The notes under the pieces: generated by a model
Told to the model about the DNA's origin: nothing
Database searches by the model: none
Seen by the model: the letters and a program-made list of their open reading frames with translations, nothing else
DNA from: Silurus meridionalis
Lineage: Eukaryota; Chordata; Actinopteri; Siluriformes; Siluridae
DNA length: 64,000 nucleotides
NCBI RefSeq assembly: GCF_014805685.1
Contig: NC_060902.1
Location: 4,331,286 to 4,395,285 of the forward strand
Direction of reading: 5' to 3'
Program-made: the position numbers and the translations under genes
Shown here: piece by piece, positions 10,738 through 22,908 of the stretch
How the letters are laid out: every line of letters begins with the position of its first letter
Position numbering within the stretch: the stretch's first letter is position 1

Positions 10738-11220
10738 ACCCCATTGCTGTCTTCCCTCTACTGACTTCCTTGTATCAGCTTTAAACCCTGATGTTTGCCT
10801 ACAAAGCCAAAAACAAGCCAGAACTTACCTAGCTCAAAGCACTTCACACACTGTTCAATGAACTAAACTCCCTCTGATACATTAGCACTGCTCATAAGTC
10901 CCTCCATCCCTCAGGGTACAAGGAGGTATTGCATCCAAACTCTTCTCTGTTCTGGCAACCAAGTGGTGAAATGAACTTCCTCCAGATGTCTGACCAGCTG
11001 AATCACTGGCAGACTTCAAATGACATCTAAAGACCTACTTCTTTTTGAAGTACTTTAATTAGCACTTCAATTCAAAAAATAGTAGTGTTGTCTGTGTGTT
11101 TTTTTTTTCCATAATACCTCTCCAACAGAGTAATGATATTCTTATTTTGTGACCAAAAAGACCTAGATTACTTCTGTAAGTTGCTATGCATAAGGCCTTT
11201 TTTCCAAATGAGATTAAATG
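10738..11220 (+). pseudogene. L2-clade LINE, 3' end fragment
   Basis: Translation fragments include LMFAYKAKN (written as CTGATGTTTGCCTACAAAGC near 10788), then an ATCCAAACTCTTCTCTGTTC...CAAGTGGTGAAATGAACTTC stretch matching the TRFFSVL..RWWNELP-type region at the C-terminal end of L2 reverse-transcriptase ORFs. Multiple stops and frame breaks make it dead. The 3' tail (TAAGTTGCTATGCATAAGGC...CCAAATGA) is the one shared with SINE family 1, suggesting this LINE type supplied the enzyme for those SINEs. Confidence 0.7.
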
Positions 11221-11334
11221 AATATGCAAGTAAAAAGTATAGTTTCAAAACCCACCCTCAATATCCTTAACTATAATTGAATAATATTTCAGTTCTAGAT
11301 CATCTGTTTTTGTATCTTTAGTAACCCTATATAC

Positions 11335-12010
11335 CAGCAGCAGGCCATGCATTTCACACCCAGGCCAGTTATCAGTTCTGCCTAAGGTCACTTCACATTC
11401 AATACCATCATTATGGCACCACAGCTATAGAAACCAACACTATTATACAGAAACGCAGCATAACAGAGCACAGACCTACCTCATGCAGGTAGCAAGCGAG
11501 AATTAATGCAAGAAACTCAATGAACACAATTTAAATAGTCTCCTTTCACTGCATTCACAGATATTAAATCCACAAGAATATATTTGAGCTACAGTTTGCT
11601 AAAGATGCTGTTTGTGAGTTCTGAATACTGCGCTCTCTGCCCATCTTATCAAAGGACCTGAACATTTTGATGTGTTTAGACACCTTCTACGGGGCGTGAG
11701 AGTAAGCATGTCGAAATCTGATTGGTTAAAGCAACAGCTTCAAGCTAAAAAGATTTGAACTGATAGGACACCTGCTATGTTCACAGTGTTGGCCTTATAG
11801 CAATTCCATTTGACATAATGTGATGGCTGAACTCCAACTGGATAGAAACTTGCGAAAAGCAGCGCATCCAAAGGAAAAGCTATGAAATAAAGAGAAAAAA
11901 CTATTAGGAATAATTGATAGTCATAAACAAAAATATATTATCTTAAGTGATTCTGATTTTAGTGTTTGGGCCAGCAGAGAAGGCCTGGTTGGCCCAACGG
12001 CCCACCACTA
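11335..12010. mobile_element. hAT-like non-autonomous DNA transposon
   Basis: Left end CAGCAGCAGGCCATGCATTT and right end GGTTGGCCCAACGGCCCACC are diverged inverted ends of the CAGTGGCGGGCC type seen in a common fish hAT family. There is no transposase frame. An exact 8-bp target duplication is not resolvable, so borders are approximate. Confidence 0.5.
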
Positions 12011-12456
12011 TTATATTGTATACCATATATACACTCTAGGGTTTGTCAGTGTGGTTAGTCCTCAGTCATGTCTAAATCTATGTTATTTGATTTGATGTTT
12101 TTAAAACCTCACACTGCTAACCTTTTGCACTGTTGGGTTTGAAGCCTTAGGCAAGCTCTATTATTTTACTCTACCAAATCCAAATGCATGAAAGCGATAT
12201 GTATTGCGGAGGGAAAGGGAGGTCTTCAGGCAATAGCTGACATGAAAAGCCAGGCAGCAATGCTACATATGATGAGGGCAATCATCTACTGCCTGCATAT
12301 TGAGCACCCTCAAGGCATTTCTGTATGTTTCCTAAGTCAAGGTCTTATCCTGAATAAAGTCTAGACCATGCAAATGAGCACTCTAACAATCGTTATTGTT
12401 AGAACACATAGCAAGTAGTATAAAATCAGGTTGGTGTTCATTTATGGAAATTAAAG
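12011..12456. other. No recognisable feature
   Basis: Short A/T-rich interval between two DNA transposons; nothing coding or repetitive that I recognise. Confidence 0.45.
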
Positions 12457-13154
12457 TACCGTATTTTTCGGACTATAAGCCGCTACTTTTTTCCCACGTT
12501 TTGAACCCCGCGGCTTAAACAACGAAGCGACTAATTTATTAATTTTTCCTGGGTTTTTCCCGGTTTCACAAACTTCAAGCCAAAAAACTGAGCGACATAA
12601 CATTAGACCAATGAAATTTCCGAACGGAAACGAAAAAAGGCACCTCACCTGTGTTTTGAGCTGCACGGCATCGGGAGAAAAAACTTCCATGGAAGGAGGA
12701 AGACAGTGAACAATGACTTTCTTGGTCGGCTACTGTTTAGATACAAGCCGTTGTAACATGTTGAGTCTGGGTGAAGGGAGAGTTTGCTAACTCCAGTTGC
12801 AACAGAAATCATATAAGCACAGACAGGTTTCCAAAACTCGTGCTTTTTTATTTTTATTGGCAACAGCGTTACAGGTTAGTCAAAGAAACTTAGAAATGAG
12901 CATCAGAAAATAATAAGGACATATTCCTCGGTCTTGCACACATGCAGTAATACCGGAAAAAGGAAGTGCCAGGCTATTCCCAAAATACCGCTATGCTCCT
13001 AAAGGAAGCGCAACAGACACTGTCTTTCGTTAAAGCCTGTGTAAAGTTCAGTAGTTTCAGTGTAGACACTGCGGCTTATTTATGTTCAAAATAAAAATAT
13101 TTGTCAAATTCATTGGCTTATATATGGGTGCGCTTAATAGCGGAAATTACGGTA
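12457..13154. mobile_element. Inverted-repeat DNA transposon of about 700 bp
   Basis: Left end TACCGTATTTTTCGGACTAT followed by AAGCCGC; the right end read on the minus strand is TACCGTAATTTCCGCTATTA followed by AGCGCAC. These are imperfect terminal inverted repeats of the widespread vertebrate family recognised by CCGTATTTTTCGGACTATAA. The interior has an 80-codon frame on the minus strand of unknown nature and no recognisable transposase. Superfamily not certain; a TA or longer target duplication could not be decided. Confidence 0.65.
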
Positions 13155-14576
13155 GTCAAATTGTTGAATGATACAGAAAGACAAAATTGACCAAGGACTA
13201 TTCATGACATGAAATGAAAACGGCAGCAGAGTTCAAAGAAAGAAAACAATTAGGAATGCATGATGCACTCACAGTAAAAAATAAATTAATACAGAAAAGA
13301 ATAATTTTAAATAACTGAACACAATAAGGAACACCAATTACAGCACATGGGTGAAGAAAAGACTATGAACACCAGTACAAGTGTACATGTAAACAAATCA
13401 AGAGCACAGCACGTCATGCTGGAGACCAGGCCATGCCCTGAGAGGCTATTCTGAACAAATCTGACTTTCCAGTTGTTTTATTATTACAATTATTATGTAT
13501 ATTAATCTCTAGGTCCTTTTAACTCTTCTTTAACTCTCTAACTTTATTTGCAATTAGAATGTTTTGAGTTTTGTAATGGTAATGGAAAGGGTGGCAGTGA
13601 TACAGAAACATTACATTCTAGAAACCTAAAGAAAACTTTCATTTAGCAGAAATATATCATACACTGATCTGGTTATGTTTATATCCAACAACTTGATGTA
13701 GGCATGACATCACTCCATGTTTAAGAAAATCCTATTTAGTTATTAACTATTCAGAATGACTATTGTAGGTAACAACATTGTTAAAGTAGCTCCTCACACA
13801 ACAGTTTAAGCAAACGATACAGAAACGTTTAGAAGAGGACTGAATATAAATATTGGTGTTATTTTGGTTAAAACATGAACATGCCAAAATATATTTTTGT
13901 CCTCATTTTGAGTTATACCAGAATTTTTTTTTGTGGCATGCAAAGCATTTTCCCAGAATGCCACACAGTGTGAAAAGATTCAAATGCAAATGAGTCATTA
14001 AAAACATTGAAGTGTTTTGTAGTTAAGTAAGCAGCATGGGCCACCTGGCACCTGGACCTTCCACAAAACAAAATAAAAAAATCTAATTGAATTAATGGAA
14101 TTTTACACTTCAAAGTTAAGAGCTTGGTAGTTTTGCAAAATAAAAAAAATAAAAAAAATAAAAATAAAAACCTGAGTTCCCAGAATCTATCCATACTTGA
14201 TATTTGGGACAAATATAGAGAATCCACACAGTTGTAGGTTTTGCATGCAAGTTTAGATCTTACTCTTGTCTTTGACACTTTTCTCTGATGGATTATTTTT
14301 TATTGCAATTACACCCATTACAGGTAAACTACAGCAAATCAAGAAAAGCATAAGCTGCTAGCATGGCAAACATCTTAAAAGAACTGACAAAAGCAGAACA
14401 AATGCATCTTTTTAGATCCTACTAAATAAATTCACACTGCTGTCAACGAAACCATCGACTGTCATGAGACAGGAATCTCAACCATGTGTCCAGATCTTTA
14501 TCAGTGTGAGATATTCATACAGAAAACTGCAGTTTGAAGCTTTGCGTACCACAAAGATTTGACATTTTTATAATGA
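13155..14576. other. No recognisable feature
   Basis: About 1.4 kb. The longest frame, 121 codons on the minus strand at 13913-14278, includes a low-complexity Phe/Leu stretch from an AAAAT-rich run and looks fortuitous. Confidence 0.45.
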
Positions 14577-14690
14577 ATCAGAATCATCTTTATTGCGAAG
14601 TATCATGGGTCGCAGGTACATGAATTTGTCAAAGTGTGCTGGTGTTACAAAAAAATGAAAAACTGGAATAACAAAAAAATAAAGACGTTA
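14577..14690 (-). repeat. LINE-tail-like dispersed repeat
   Basis: TCAGAATCATCTTTATTGCG followed by AAGTATCATGGG and a GAATTTGTC resembles the reverse of a common fish retroposon 3' tail (TTTATTGCCAAGTA...GAATTTGTC). Family not named. Confidence 0.35.
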
Positions 14691-15138
14691 CTATACAGTT
14701 TGTGCAGGTTATGTGAAATGAGGCAGTTTTACGAATAAGTCTGAGGTGCTAGTAAGCAATAATTCCAATATAAGAAAGAACACACTTTAAAAGTTCTTTG
14801 GAGGTTTTGGCCTCTTCTTTTTTTTTTTTGGAAAGCGTGTCTAGATGGATGTTTTTGGGGTAAAAACCATCATACCCAAGTGCCTGTTTCGGGTTGTCAG
14901 TGACCCATAATCTTACTCTTTCTATAAATAGCTCTTACTGACATGAAACAGTTTTGGTCAATTGCATACCTGCAGATCGGTTGTTCTTCTGTCCGTTGTG
15001 TCACACACAGATGTCTTGTAGAGCCCTTCAAAACTGTAAAGCAGTAAAGGACAAATCAGTCTTGGCTCTTTTAAAATTAGTCTTTTAATTATTATTTTTT
15101 TTATACAGTATTTAATTTGAGTTTCAGAGGTGAAAACG

Positions 15139-15139
<1 letters not shown>

Positions 15140-15185
<46 letters not shown>
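15140..15185 (+). repeat. (ATT)n microsatellite
   Basis: About 15 ATT units. Confidence 0.95.
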
Positions 15186-15187
<2 letters not shown>

Positions 15188-15554
15188 ATTCAAATAATTT
15201 GGGTAAAAAAAGAATTTCCTTTATTTACATATTTTATATTAAATGACTTTTTAAATCACTGTTAGTATTGCTAGTAAAAATATTAAATACATCTTTAACC
15301 AATTGTCTTTTTTTATTAACTGTTTTATTTACGGATCCTTCCATGAACATGGAAATGAGTATGCAGTATAAAGCTTGTACTCAGCACTCTTCAAAACATT
15401 ATTGTTCAAAAGATAGTCTGAAATGGTTAAACATTAATTAAATGCCATGTTTCTGTCTCAGGTCAGTCAATGCTGCTTACTTTAATGACTAAAATACCTT
15501 TGGTACTGCCAATATGGCCTTTTTTCAGCTGTAGAATTCAGTAGATTTTTTTTC

Positions 15555-15705
15555 CACTTTAATGCTATTTGTATAGAACATTGTCACAAAGCAGCTTTAC
15601 AGAAATATGGAGGTAGACCTTGAACGCTGTGAAGAAATCCAGGAGTGACTGCAGCAAGCAAAATCCAGATGAGATGGAATGAGGAAGAACCTTCAAGAGA
15701 CACCA
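15555..15705 (-). mobile_element. L2-type LINE 3' tail
   Basis: On the minus strand it contains TTCTTCCTCATTCCATCT and CTGTAAAGCTGCTTTGTGAC followed by an AATG..CTATACAAATAGCAT stretch. This is the 3' tail also found at 18900-19075 and 22337-22575. Two 70-codon frames across it are fortuitous. Confidence 0.65.
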
Positions 15706-16044
15706 GACTGAATACTTACTGTGTTGCAGCAGAAAGGCAAATATCAAGTCAAGTTGTTTTAAAAAGTGATGATGTGACTGAGCAGAATTTAAATGCATTG
15801 CAGAACAGAACTGTGAGTTTGTTTTTTGTTTTGGAATTTTGGGGAATTTAGGGAATTTTTTACAATATCATAGTCAATACTTCTAAGATTATTATTTACC
15901 CATTAAAGGCCTCAGGATTTATTTCAAATTTCACCCACCTGTTCTGAAAGCTTTGTGTTTATAGGTTTTTATCACAAATGTTATAAAATAAGGCACCATC
16001 TATTTCTTTCCAGTTACATCTGTAATTGGAATCTACAACTTGGA

Positions 16045-16098
16045 TTTACGTTTATTCACCCAGCAGACGCTTGTATACAAAAGAGATTTACAATCATG
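16045..16098 (-). mobile_element. L2-type or SINE family 1 tail fragment
   Basis: TTTATTCACCCAGCAGACGC followed by TTGTATACAAAAGAGATTTAC is a diverged reverse copy of the GTAA.TCGCTTTGGATAAAAG/CGTCTGC tail. Only the tail is recognisable. Confidence 0.5.
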
Positions 16099-17039
16099 TC
16101 ACAATACAAGCCGAGCACCGGAGCGAACACGAATACAAGTGCATCGTGACTATATTTCTGAAATAGAAACAGTATGCCTGGCTGATCGCCTTACCAGGAG
16201 AATATGTATTTTTTTCCTATATACCAACCTTTCAGAGTTTCCAGATGATACCACCCCTGTGGGCCTAATTATACATAGTGACTAGAAACTACACAGAAGG
16301 GAGGTGAGTCACTTCATATCACGGTGCAGCAGAAACTTGGAACTTTGCACCACCACTTCAATAATGAAATACAATGATTCTGAAAGAAGATCTACCCCTG
16401 GCACCCCCCAGAAAAAAAAAAATAAATAAATAAATAAAAAGGCTTTTGCTGGCAGTGTGAAAAGACTGCTAAGGGAACGCCAGCCTCACTATGCTCTCCT
16501 GGGACATAAATTCAAAGTCAGCAGTGGAAAAAAAAAGAGAAGGAAAGAGAAGCAGGAAAAAACCCACGACAACCCCAATCTTCAGTTCCACCAAAATATA
16601 TTTCAAACTGCTGTCACATCTTCCATCACTGTCTGGTCTGTTTCAAGGGCAAGCTACAATCCATGAAGGAAACTGCTGTCCCAAAAGTTATGATAGTAGT
16701 ATCAGTAATAGCAGCTTGTGCTATAAGAAGGGAGCGCTAATGTGCATCGATTAATAGCTTGATAATGAGACTATTAGGGTTGAGCAATGCATTACAATCA
16801 AGGTTTTAGTCACGATATAATGTGGGGGGAAATGATTATACATCCATTTGAAGGTAGATATAATGGCAAATCATAGATTACAATTTCTAATTAGCCGTAC
16901 TGCATTCCCTATGATACCAAATAGCAAATAGAAAAGATGGAACCTTTTATTCGATAAAAAAGAAATAAAGATCAAACAAACAAATGAACTCACAGTTCTG
17001 TTGACAAGAGTATTCCATCACGGTTTTGTCATTGTCATT
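16099..17039. other. No recognisable feature
   Basis: Contains an A-run with (AAAT)n near 16411-16440 and short frames rich in Lys. No gene or named repeat supported. Confidence 0.4.
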
Positions 17040-19095
17040 TCTTCCCTGAACAAAATTGAAAGTATTAGAAACACAGTTGTGGAGGTCCAACCTCTGACAG
17101 CATCTTGTGATCCAGTCTCACCCAAAGCTCCACAATTACAATTACAATGCTTCACATGTATAGGACAGGAAGGGTTGTACGATGTTATTTCCAAAGCCAA
17201 ATCAACAACGTGTCTGTTAGATCAAGTAAACTACTGAAAGAAGTGTTACATACAGCTGGTGAGCCTTTTCTGAATATTATTAACGTCTTGCTATCTTCAG
17301 GTCATGTCCCTAAACCTCTCAATTTGCAGTTATCAAGCACCTCATTAAGAAACCAAATTAGGATCCAAGCAAACTATTAAATTACAGACCCATATCAAAC
17401 CTTCCGTTTATGTCTAAGATTTTAGAAAAGATTGTGTCTGCAGTTATGCTCCTTCTTACAAGAAAACAATATCTTCGAAAAGTTCCAGTCAGGTTTCAGG
17501 CCCCATCATAGCACAGAAAATGCTCTACTTAAAATCACAAATTACCTGTTTTTAGCTTTAGACCAAGGCTACATCTCTGTTAGTTTTGATAGATCATGAC
17601 TAAATTGCTCGTAGAATTCAAATGGAGAACTATCCAGAATAATCCAAGTTAAATATGGGGTGCCACAAGGTTCAGTTCTAGGACCCCTGCTTTTCACAAT
17701 ATACATGCTTTCCTTGGGAAATATTATTAGAAGGCATTGGATTAGCTTCCACTTTTATGTCAATATTACCCAGCAATCTCATCAAAACCAGACGAAACAT
17801 CTCAGTTGACCAGGTTAACTGAGAGTGTTCAATAATTTAAAGATTGAATGACACATAACTTTCTATTATTAAATTGTGATAAGACAGAGATTTTGTTCAT
17901 CGGCCCAAAAACCAGCACACAGAAGTTCCAGCATTTTAACTTGCATTTAGAAGGATGTACTGTAGCTACTAGTTCAACAGTAAAAGACCTGGGAATTATT
18001 TTAGACAGCAACTTGTCTTTTGAAAATCATATTACCTATATTACAAAAACAGCCAAACAGCCTTCTTTCATCTTAGAAATATTGCTAAGCTAAGAAACGT
18101 TGTTTAAATCTGATGCCAAAAAGCTAGTCCATGCATTCATAACCTCCAGACTGGACTATTGTATTGTATTTTCATATAACCCCAATCTTATCATCCCTAC
18201 ACTGGCTAACTGTTAAGTTTCGAATCGACTACAAACTATTGCTACTTACCTACAAGGCCCTAAATGGTTTGGCTCCCATGTATCTATCCAGTCTCTAAAA
18301 TGCTAGTCTGTCACGCTTTATGGACTTTGCTACTAGAAGTTTAAAGTCCACTAAAGGTGGTAGAGCATTCTCACATTTAGCTCCAACTTTGGAATAGTCT
18401 TCCTGACAGTGTTCGGGGCTCAGACACACTCTCCCAGTTTAGTAGGTTAAAGACGTATCTTTTTAGCGAGTCCTACACATAACACACATCACATATCATA
18501 ACCTTGTGCTCCAGTACATCTGATCAAATGCACATTATTAACTTGTGCTTGTTAATATTATGAACAGCAGCTACGCTAATTCCTCTCCACTGCTTCTCTC
18601 TCTCTACCCATTCTGAGGTTGCGCAAGCTCCATTTGTATCCCACCTCATGAAGATTATGCACCTTCAAAAAGTAGATGCCGACCCCGCAAACATCCCAAA
18701 CCATCTAGAGACGTACCAGCACCATTTGGATCCCACTTCATTTAGAGTTTGTTTATGGGACCTCTTCGAATGTTTAAAGGCTCTGGCATGGAGAAGCTGA
18801 TGTTAGATCTATGATGACCTCAAATAATGTTCTGTATTGTTTTAAAGACTATAATCACACTCTTGATGTCATCCAAATGAGGATGGCTTCCCCTTTTGAG
18901 TCGGGTTCCTCTTAAGGTTTTTTCCTCATTCATCTAGGGATTTTTTTTCTTGCCACAGTCACCCCAGTCACCCCAGGCTGCTCATCAGGGTTAAACACAC
19001 ATCATTTACCATAGTTCTTAAGTTCTTTAAAGCTGCTTTGAGACAATGTCCATTGTAAAAGTGCTATAGAAATAGACTTCAAGTTCAAGTTTATC
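17040..19095 (+). pseudogene. L2-clade LINE reverse transcriptase, inactivated, with 3' tail
   Basis: Recognisable fragments in order are [20 protein letters not shown] (about 17378-17437), a [17 protein letters not shown] stretch (about 17485-17545), GYISV, then VKYGVPQGSVLGPLLFTIYM (about 17647-17706) and FHFYVNITQ (about 17750). The catalytic YADD box is changed to YVNI, and the D-containing palm motif after GYIS is deleted, so the enzyme is dead. Stops and frameshifts are frequent. Downstream come C-terminal fragments (GTTTCGAATCGACTACAAAC, LAPMYLSSL) and a 3' UTR ending CTGCTTTGAGACAATGTCC...GCTATAGAAATAGA. The 5' endonuclease part is missing, as in most LINE copies. Confidence 0.85.
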
Positions 19096-19151
19096 TTATT
19101 GTGTCATTTGTTGTCATTCCAAATGCATTTTGGGGCCAAAAGCATCCAACA

Positions 19152-19198
<47 letters not shown>
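19152..19198 (+). repeat. (ATT)n microsatellite
   Basis: About 15 ATT units immediately before the Tc1 element at 19210; a poly-Leu frame crosses it. Confidence 0.95.
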
Positions 19199-19199
<1 letters not shown>

Positions 19200-19209
19200 A
19201 ATATATATA

Positions 19210-19722
19210 CACTATATGGACAAACGTATTGGGACACCTGACTTTTCCTGCCTATGTGGTTCTTCTCCATACTGTCACTACAAAGCTGGAGGCATACACT
19301 TCTATAAGACGTCTTTGGATGTGGTGTGATAAAATGTTGCGTTCACTTGTACTTGGAAACCCAAACCTGCTCCAGCATGGCAATGCCCCTGTGCACAAAG
19401 TGAGCTTTATGAAAAAATGATTTACATGGTTTGGAGAGGTAAATTTTGAGTGGCCTGCTACAGAGCTCTCATCTCATTTCTACTGAACACCTTTGGAACG
19501 AATTAAAACACTGACTGCACCCCAGGCCTCCTCACCTACATCAGGACCTGACTTTGCTAACACCCTTGTGGCTGATGAACACAAATGTCCAAAAGCACAC
19601 TCCTGGAACATCTTCCCAGATGAATGGACAAATTAGGAGAGCAAATTAGGACAAATTGTGGCATGCAATGCTTAAAAAAGCACATTCCATACTTACGATT
19701 GCAAACATTTGGCAATATAGTG
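19210..19722 (+). mobile_element. Tc1-like element, internally deleted, CACTATATGG family
   Basis: Left end CACTATATGGACAAACGTAT then TGGGACACC; right end ATTTGGCAATATAGTG, with TA before the left end. The interior retains a plus-strand transposase C-terminal region: AVTTKLEAY-like text, LQHGNAPVHKV near 19371, and an EHLW-like and DCTPGLLTYI-like stretch read in broken frames. The Asp of the FQHD motif, the second acidic catalytic residue of the DDE transposase, is replaced by Gly. Length 513 bp against about 1.6 kb for a full element. Dead. Confidence 0.85.
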
Positions 19723-20958
19723 CACAAAGACATCATTTAAAAAAAAAATTTGCAATGTCCTCCTGAAAACATGAACTGCATTCAGTACAGCATATCATGA
19801 CAAAAAAAACAAAAAAACAATGCTTTTAATAATATAATATGATATAATCTACCAACTACATACTTGTATTCACTATATACAAAATCATGTTCTTTTCATT
19901 TCTAAAATCATTTCTAGGAGTTTATGGCACATTCCAGTCTTGCATTCTCAAAAACAGATTACTTTTACTTTAATGGATTCAATTATGTGTTCTTGGCTAT
20001 TTAGAGAATGCTGAATGAGGCACGTCTCGACAGTGTGAGATGTTATCGCTTTCATTTTGCATCATTATCAGATCAAGGGGCAGCCTGTGGTCTACATTAG
20101 TTTAAAGCGATGCTACACAAAAGGCTAACACACTGATCATATACAATGGATTGTTTCATTTTAAGATGGCAAAAAATACAAGTAGCTAAAATGTGGAAAG
20201 TTCAAGTCTGAACGTATATAATTATGTATATGAATATGCTTTAAAATAATTGCAGAAATGTCAAAGAAAGGGGTGTTCCCTAAACCTATTACTAGAATTA
20301 TACCTAGAAATAATGAGTTAACTTGTGAGCACTTCTCACATCAACCCATTCTGATGTTTGCAAAATTATAAAATTTACAACTCATTTTGTATTTAAAGTA
20401 AAGAGTTTTCAGGACTGGCAATTTTTTATGACTACATGAGAACCACTGGCTCTTCTTAACATTCATTCCATTGCAGCAATTAAATATTATATTATTCATC
20501 ACTACTTGCAAAACAAAATATTTAAGCGAGCCAGCCAGAATCGAGTATACGCACTGCTGATAAACCTCCTCTGATGCATGGATTCATCAGGATCCTACGG
20601 GCTCAATTTACTCCAAGCAAAGATCACCTCTCATTGGACAACAGGATTTTATTACTTCATTTTGGGTCCTGCCCACAGACAGCTTCAACAGGAATCAATG
20701 ATTTCAACACAGGTGGATATTTTACATGGAAAATCCACTGAACCTCTTTGTAAGTGTATTTTTGTCCTGCTAAGAAACATGGCTTCTCCATATGATGGAG
20801 AGATCTCTCAAAGAGGCTTAACCATGTGAGCAATGATGTGAGCCAATCATTTAGATTGTAATGAATAAAGACCACAGATTTATAGCATGCTCAGAATTCA
20901 AAACCCTGATACATAGCATTTTTCACATACCCTTTATAATTTTAAATATTGGTAAATA
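19723..20958. other. No recognisable feature
   Basis: About 1.2 kb of unique-looking A/T-rich sequence. An 83-codon plus-strand frame at 20578-20829 shows no family signature. Confidence 0.45.
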
Positions 20959-21441
20959 CACTAATCAGGCATAACATTATAACATTATAACATTATGACC
21001 GGTGAAGTGAATAACACTGATTATCTCTTCATCATGGCTCCTGTTAGTGAGTGGGATTTATTAGGGAAAACTTTGTGCTCAATGTTGATGTGTTAGAAGC
21101 AGAAATAATGGGCGAGCGTAAGGATTTAAGTGTTAAGAGCCAAATTGTAATAACTTCGACGACTGGGTCAGAGCATCTCCAAAACTGCAGCTCTTGTGGC
21201 ATGTTCCCGCTCTGCAGTGGTCAGTATCTATCTAAAGTGGTCCAAGGAAGGAACAATGGTCATGAGCGACCAAGGCATATTAATGCACGTGGGGAGCGAA
21301 AGGCTGGTCCGTGTGGTCCAACAGACGAGTTCCTGTAACTCAAATTGCAAAATAAGTTAATGCTGTTGATGCTCGACAGGTCAGGACTGTTTTGACAGCA
21401 CAATATTAGGCAGGTAGTCATAATGTTACGTCTGATTGGTG
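20959..21441 (+). mobile_element. Tc1-like element, internally deleted (AATCAGGCATAAC family)
   Basis: The left end CACTAATCAGGCATAACATT, preceded by TA, is mirrored by CATAATGTTACGTCTGATTG at the right. An interrupted triplicated AACATTATA lies just inside the left end. The 95-codon frame at 21051-21338 starts with MGFIREN and carries the N-terminal DNA-binding region: MGERKDLSVKSQIVITSTTG, then SKVVQGRNNGHERPR, then an arginine-rich part. The catalytic domain is absent, and the frame stops at 21338. This is the opposite deletion class from the 19210 element, which kept only the C-terminal part. Confidence 0.85.
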
Positions 21442-22336
21442 AGCATTCATTTTTTTTACGTTTGCTATTTATTCATACATGCAGTAGGTTCTTCAGTGAA
21501 AGTGATAGTAAAAAAAAAGTATTTTCATGCACTTTCTTGTGAGAAGGAAATGAGAATCAAACAGGAGACTTAACTAGTTTAGATAAAACAGAACAGAAAC
21601 AGACACACTTATAACATATATAGCTTTTATTTAAAATCACCAGGCACCACTCAGGAGGGAAGTTGTTCATACCCAACACTGCAATCTTGTCATTGTTCAT
21701 TCTGATTCATACAAACTTCTCAGGGGATCAAGCTGAAATATGATACAAAGCAATGCCTTTCGGAGGAAAATTGCCTATCAAGTTTAAGTGAGTAAATCAG
21801 TAACAGATGAAACACACTGCCCACAGTATACACTTTAAGGGTTTACACAGTGTCTTTTGTCTGAAAGGTTTCCAGGTGCAATTTCTATAATGTGGTGTAT
21901 AGAGACATTATTAATAATCTGGAATATAATAATATTTGATGAAATAATTGTGAAATTACTTCCTTTAATGTAGTGGCAGCAACTACTTTTCAATAGAGGT
22001 CATACGCACACAGTATGGACCAGTGCTACAACTGTGGATGTTCCACAGAGTATTGATGTAACAACAGAAATTAACGACAATGACGCAATAAGTTGATAAG
22101 TAGTATAGATTCATCAATAATTCTAAACTTTTCATCTCTGACAAAAAAACACAATAATAAAACAATTTATAGTGAAATTCCACATTCATAACCCCGCCCA
22201 CTTCTCAAAATGTCTTTGGAGAAATCTTTGAAGTAAACAGACTTAGCATAATGTCCATAATCCATCTCAAATGACTGTAGAAAGGACATGACTCATAATC
22301 TTACATACAAATGCTCATCTTTTTTCTTATTCTTCA
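21442..22336. other. No recognisable feature
   Basis: About 0.9 kb without supported coding or repeat content. Confidence 0.45.
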
Positions 22337-22580
22337 GTGTTTTGTATTGTTTTAAAGATTTATAAATCACACTCTTGATATCCCCCAAATGAGGATTGGT
22401 TCCCTTTTGAGTCTGGTTCCTCTCAAGGTTTCTTCCTCATAACATCTAAGGAAGTTTTTCTTTGCCACAGTCGCCATGGCTGCTCATCAGGGATAAATAC
22501 ACATCGTTCACCTTAACTGTTAAATTCTGTACAGCTGCTTTGAGACAGTGCTATAGAAATAAACATGACTTAATTTGACT
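22337..22580 (+). mobile_element. L2-type LINE 3' UTR and tail
   Basis: It matches the end of the LINE at 17040-19095: TATTGTTTTAAAGA, AATCACACTCTTGAT, TTTTGAGTCTGGTTCCTCTC, TCTTTGCCACAGTC, GCTGCTCATCAGGG, and CAGCTGCTTTGAGACAGTGC. It ends near ATAAACATGACTTAATTTGA. 5'-truncated copy of under 250 bp. Confidence 0.8.
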
Positions 22581-22791
22581 TAATGTCCAATCAATAAAAA
22601 AATAGACAAATGAAATAGAAATGGATTTTTTTCCTTCTCTTTATTAACCAATTTTTAGATTTAATATTCTGCGGAAACCCAAAAGGCATTGCATACTCAA
22701 AACAATTATGAAAGCAGCTTTAATTGTAGAACAACTGATAATATATATATCAGTCTTCAATCTAACATTATGACCACTCATCACTAACGTT

Positions 22792-22908
22792 TCTAGGTTA
22801 CGCATGTAACCCTAGTTCCCCGAGGGAACAAGACGCTGCGTCGTAACGCTTTGGGAACGCCCCTGTGTTACGACGCAACTCAAAGTTCCTGAATGGGGAA
22901 CTTACATC
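22792..22908 (+). repeat. G/C-rich palindromic repeat unit A
   Basis: First of two adjacent units. It opens with TCTAGGTTACGCATGTAACC and CTAGTTCCCCGAGGGAAC and closes with AGTTCCTGAATGGGGAACT. Inside, TGCGTCGTAAC and GTTACGACGCA form inverted arms around a core. I recall this unit type as dispersed in otophysan fish genomes; its class is unknown to me. See unit B for the inverted core. Confidence 0.75.

Noticed and set aside
13913..14278. 121-codon minus-strand frame
   Set aside because: Contains a Phe/Leu run from an AAAAT repeat; nothing gene-like.
19741..19825. Polyadenylation or gene-end signals
   Set aside because: AATAAA-type words and A-runs are frequent in this A/T-rich DNA and are not tied to any transcript evidence.
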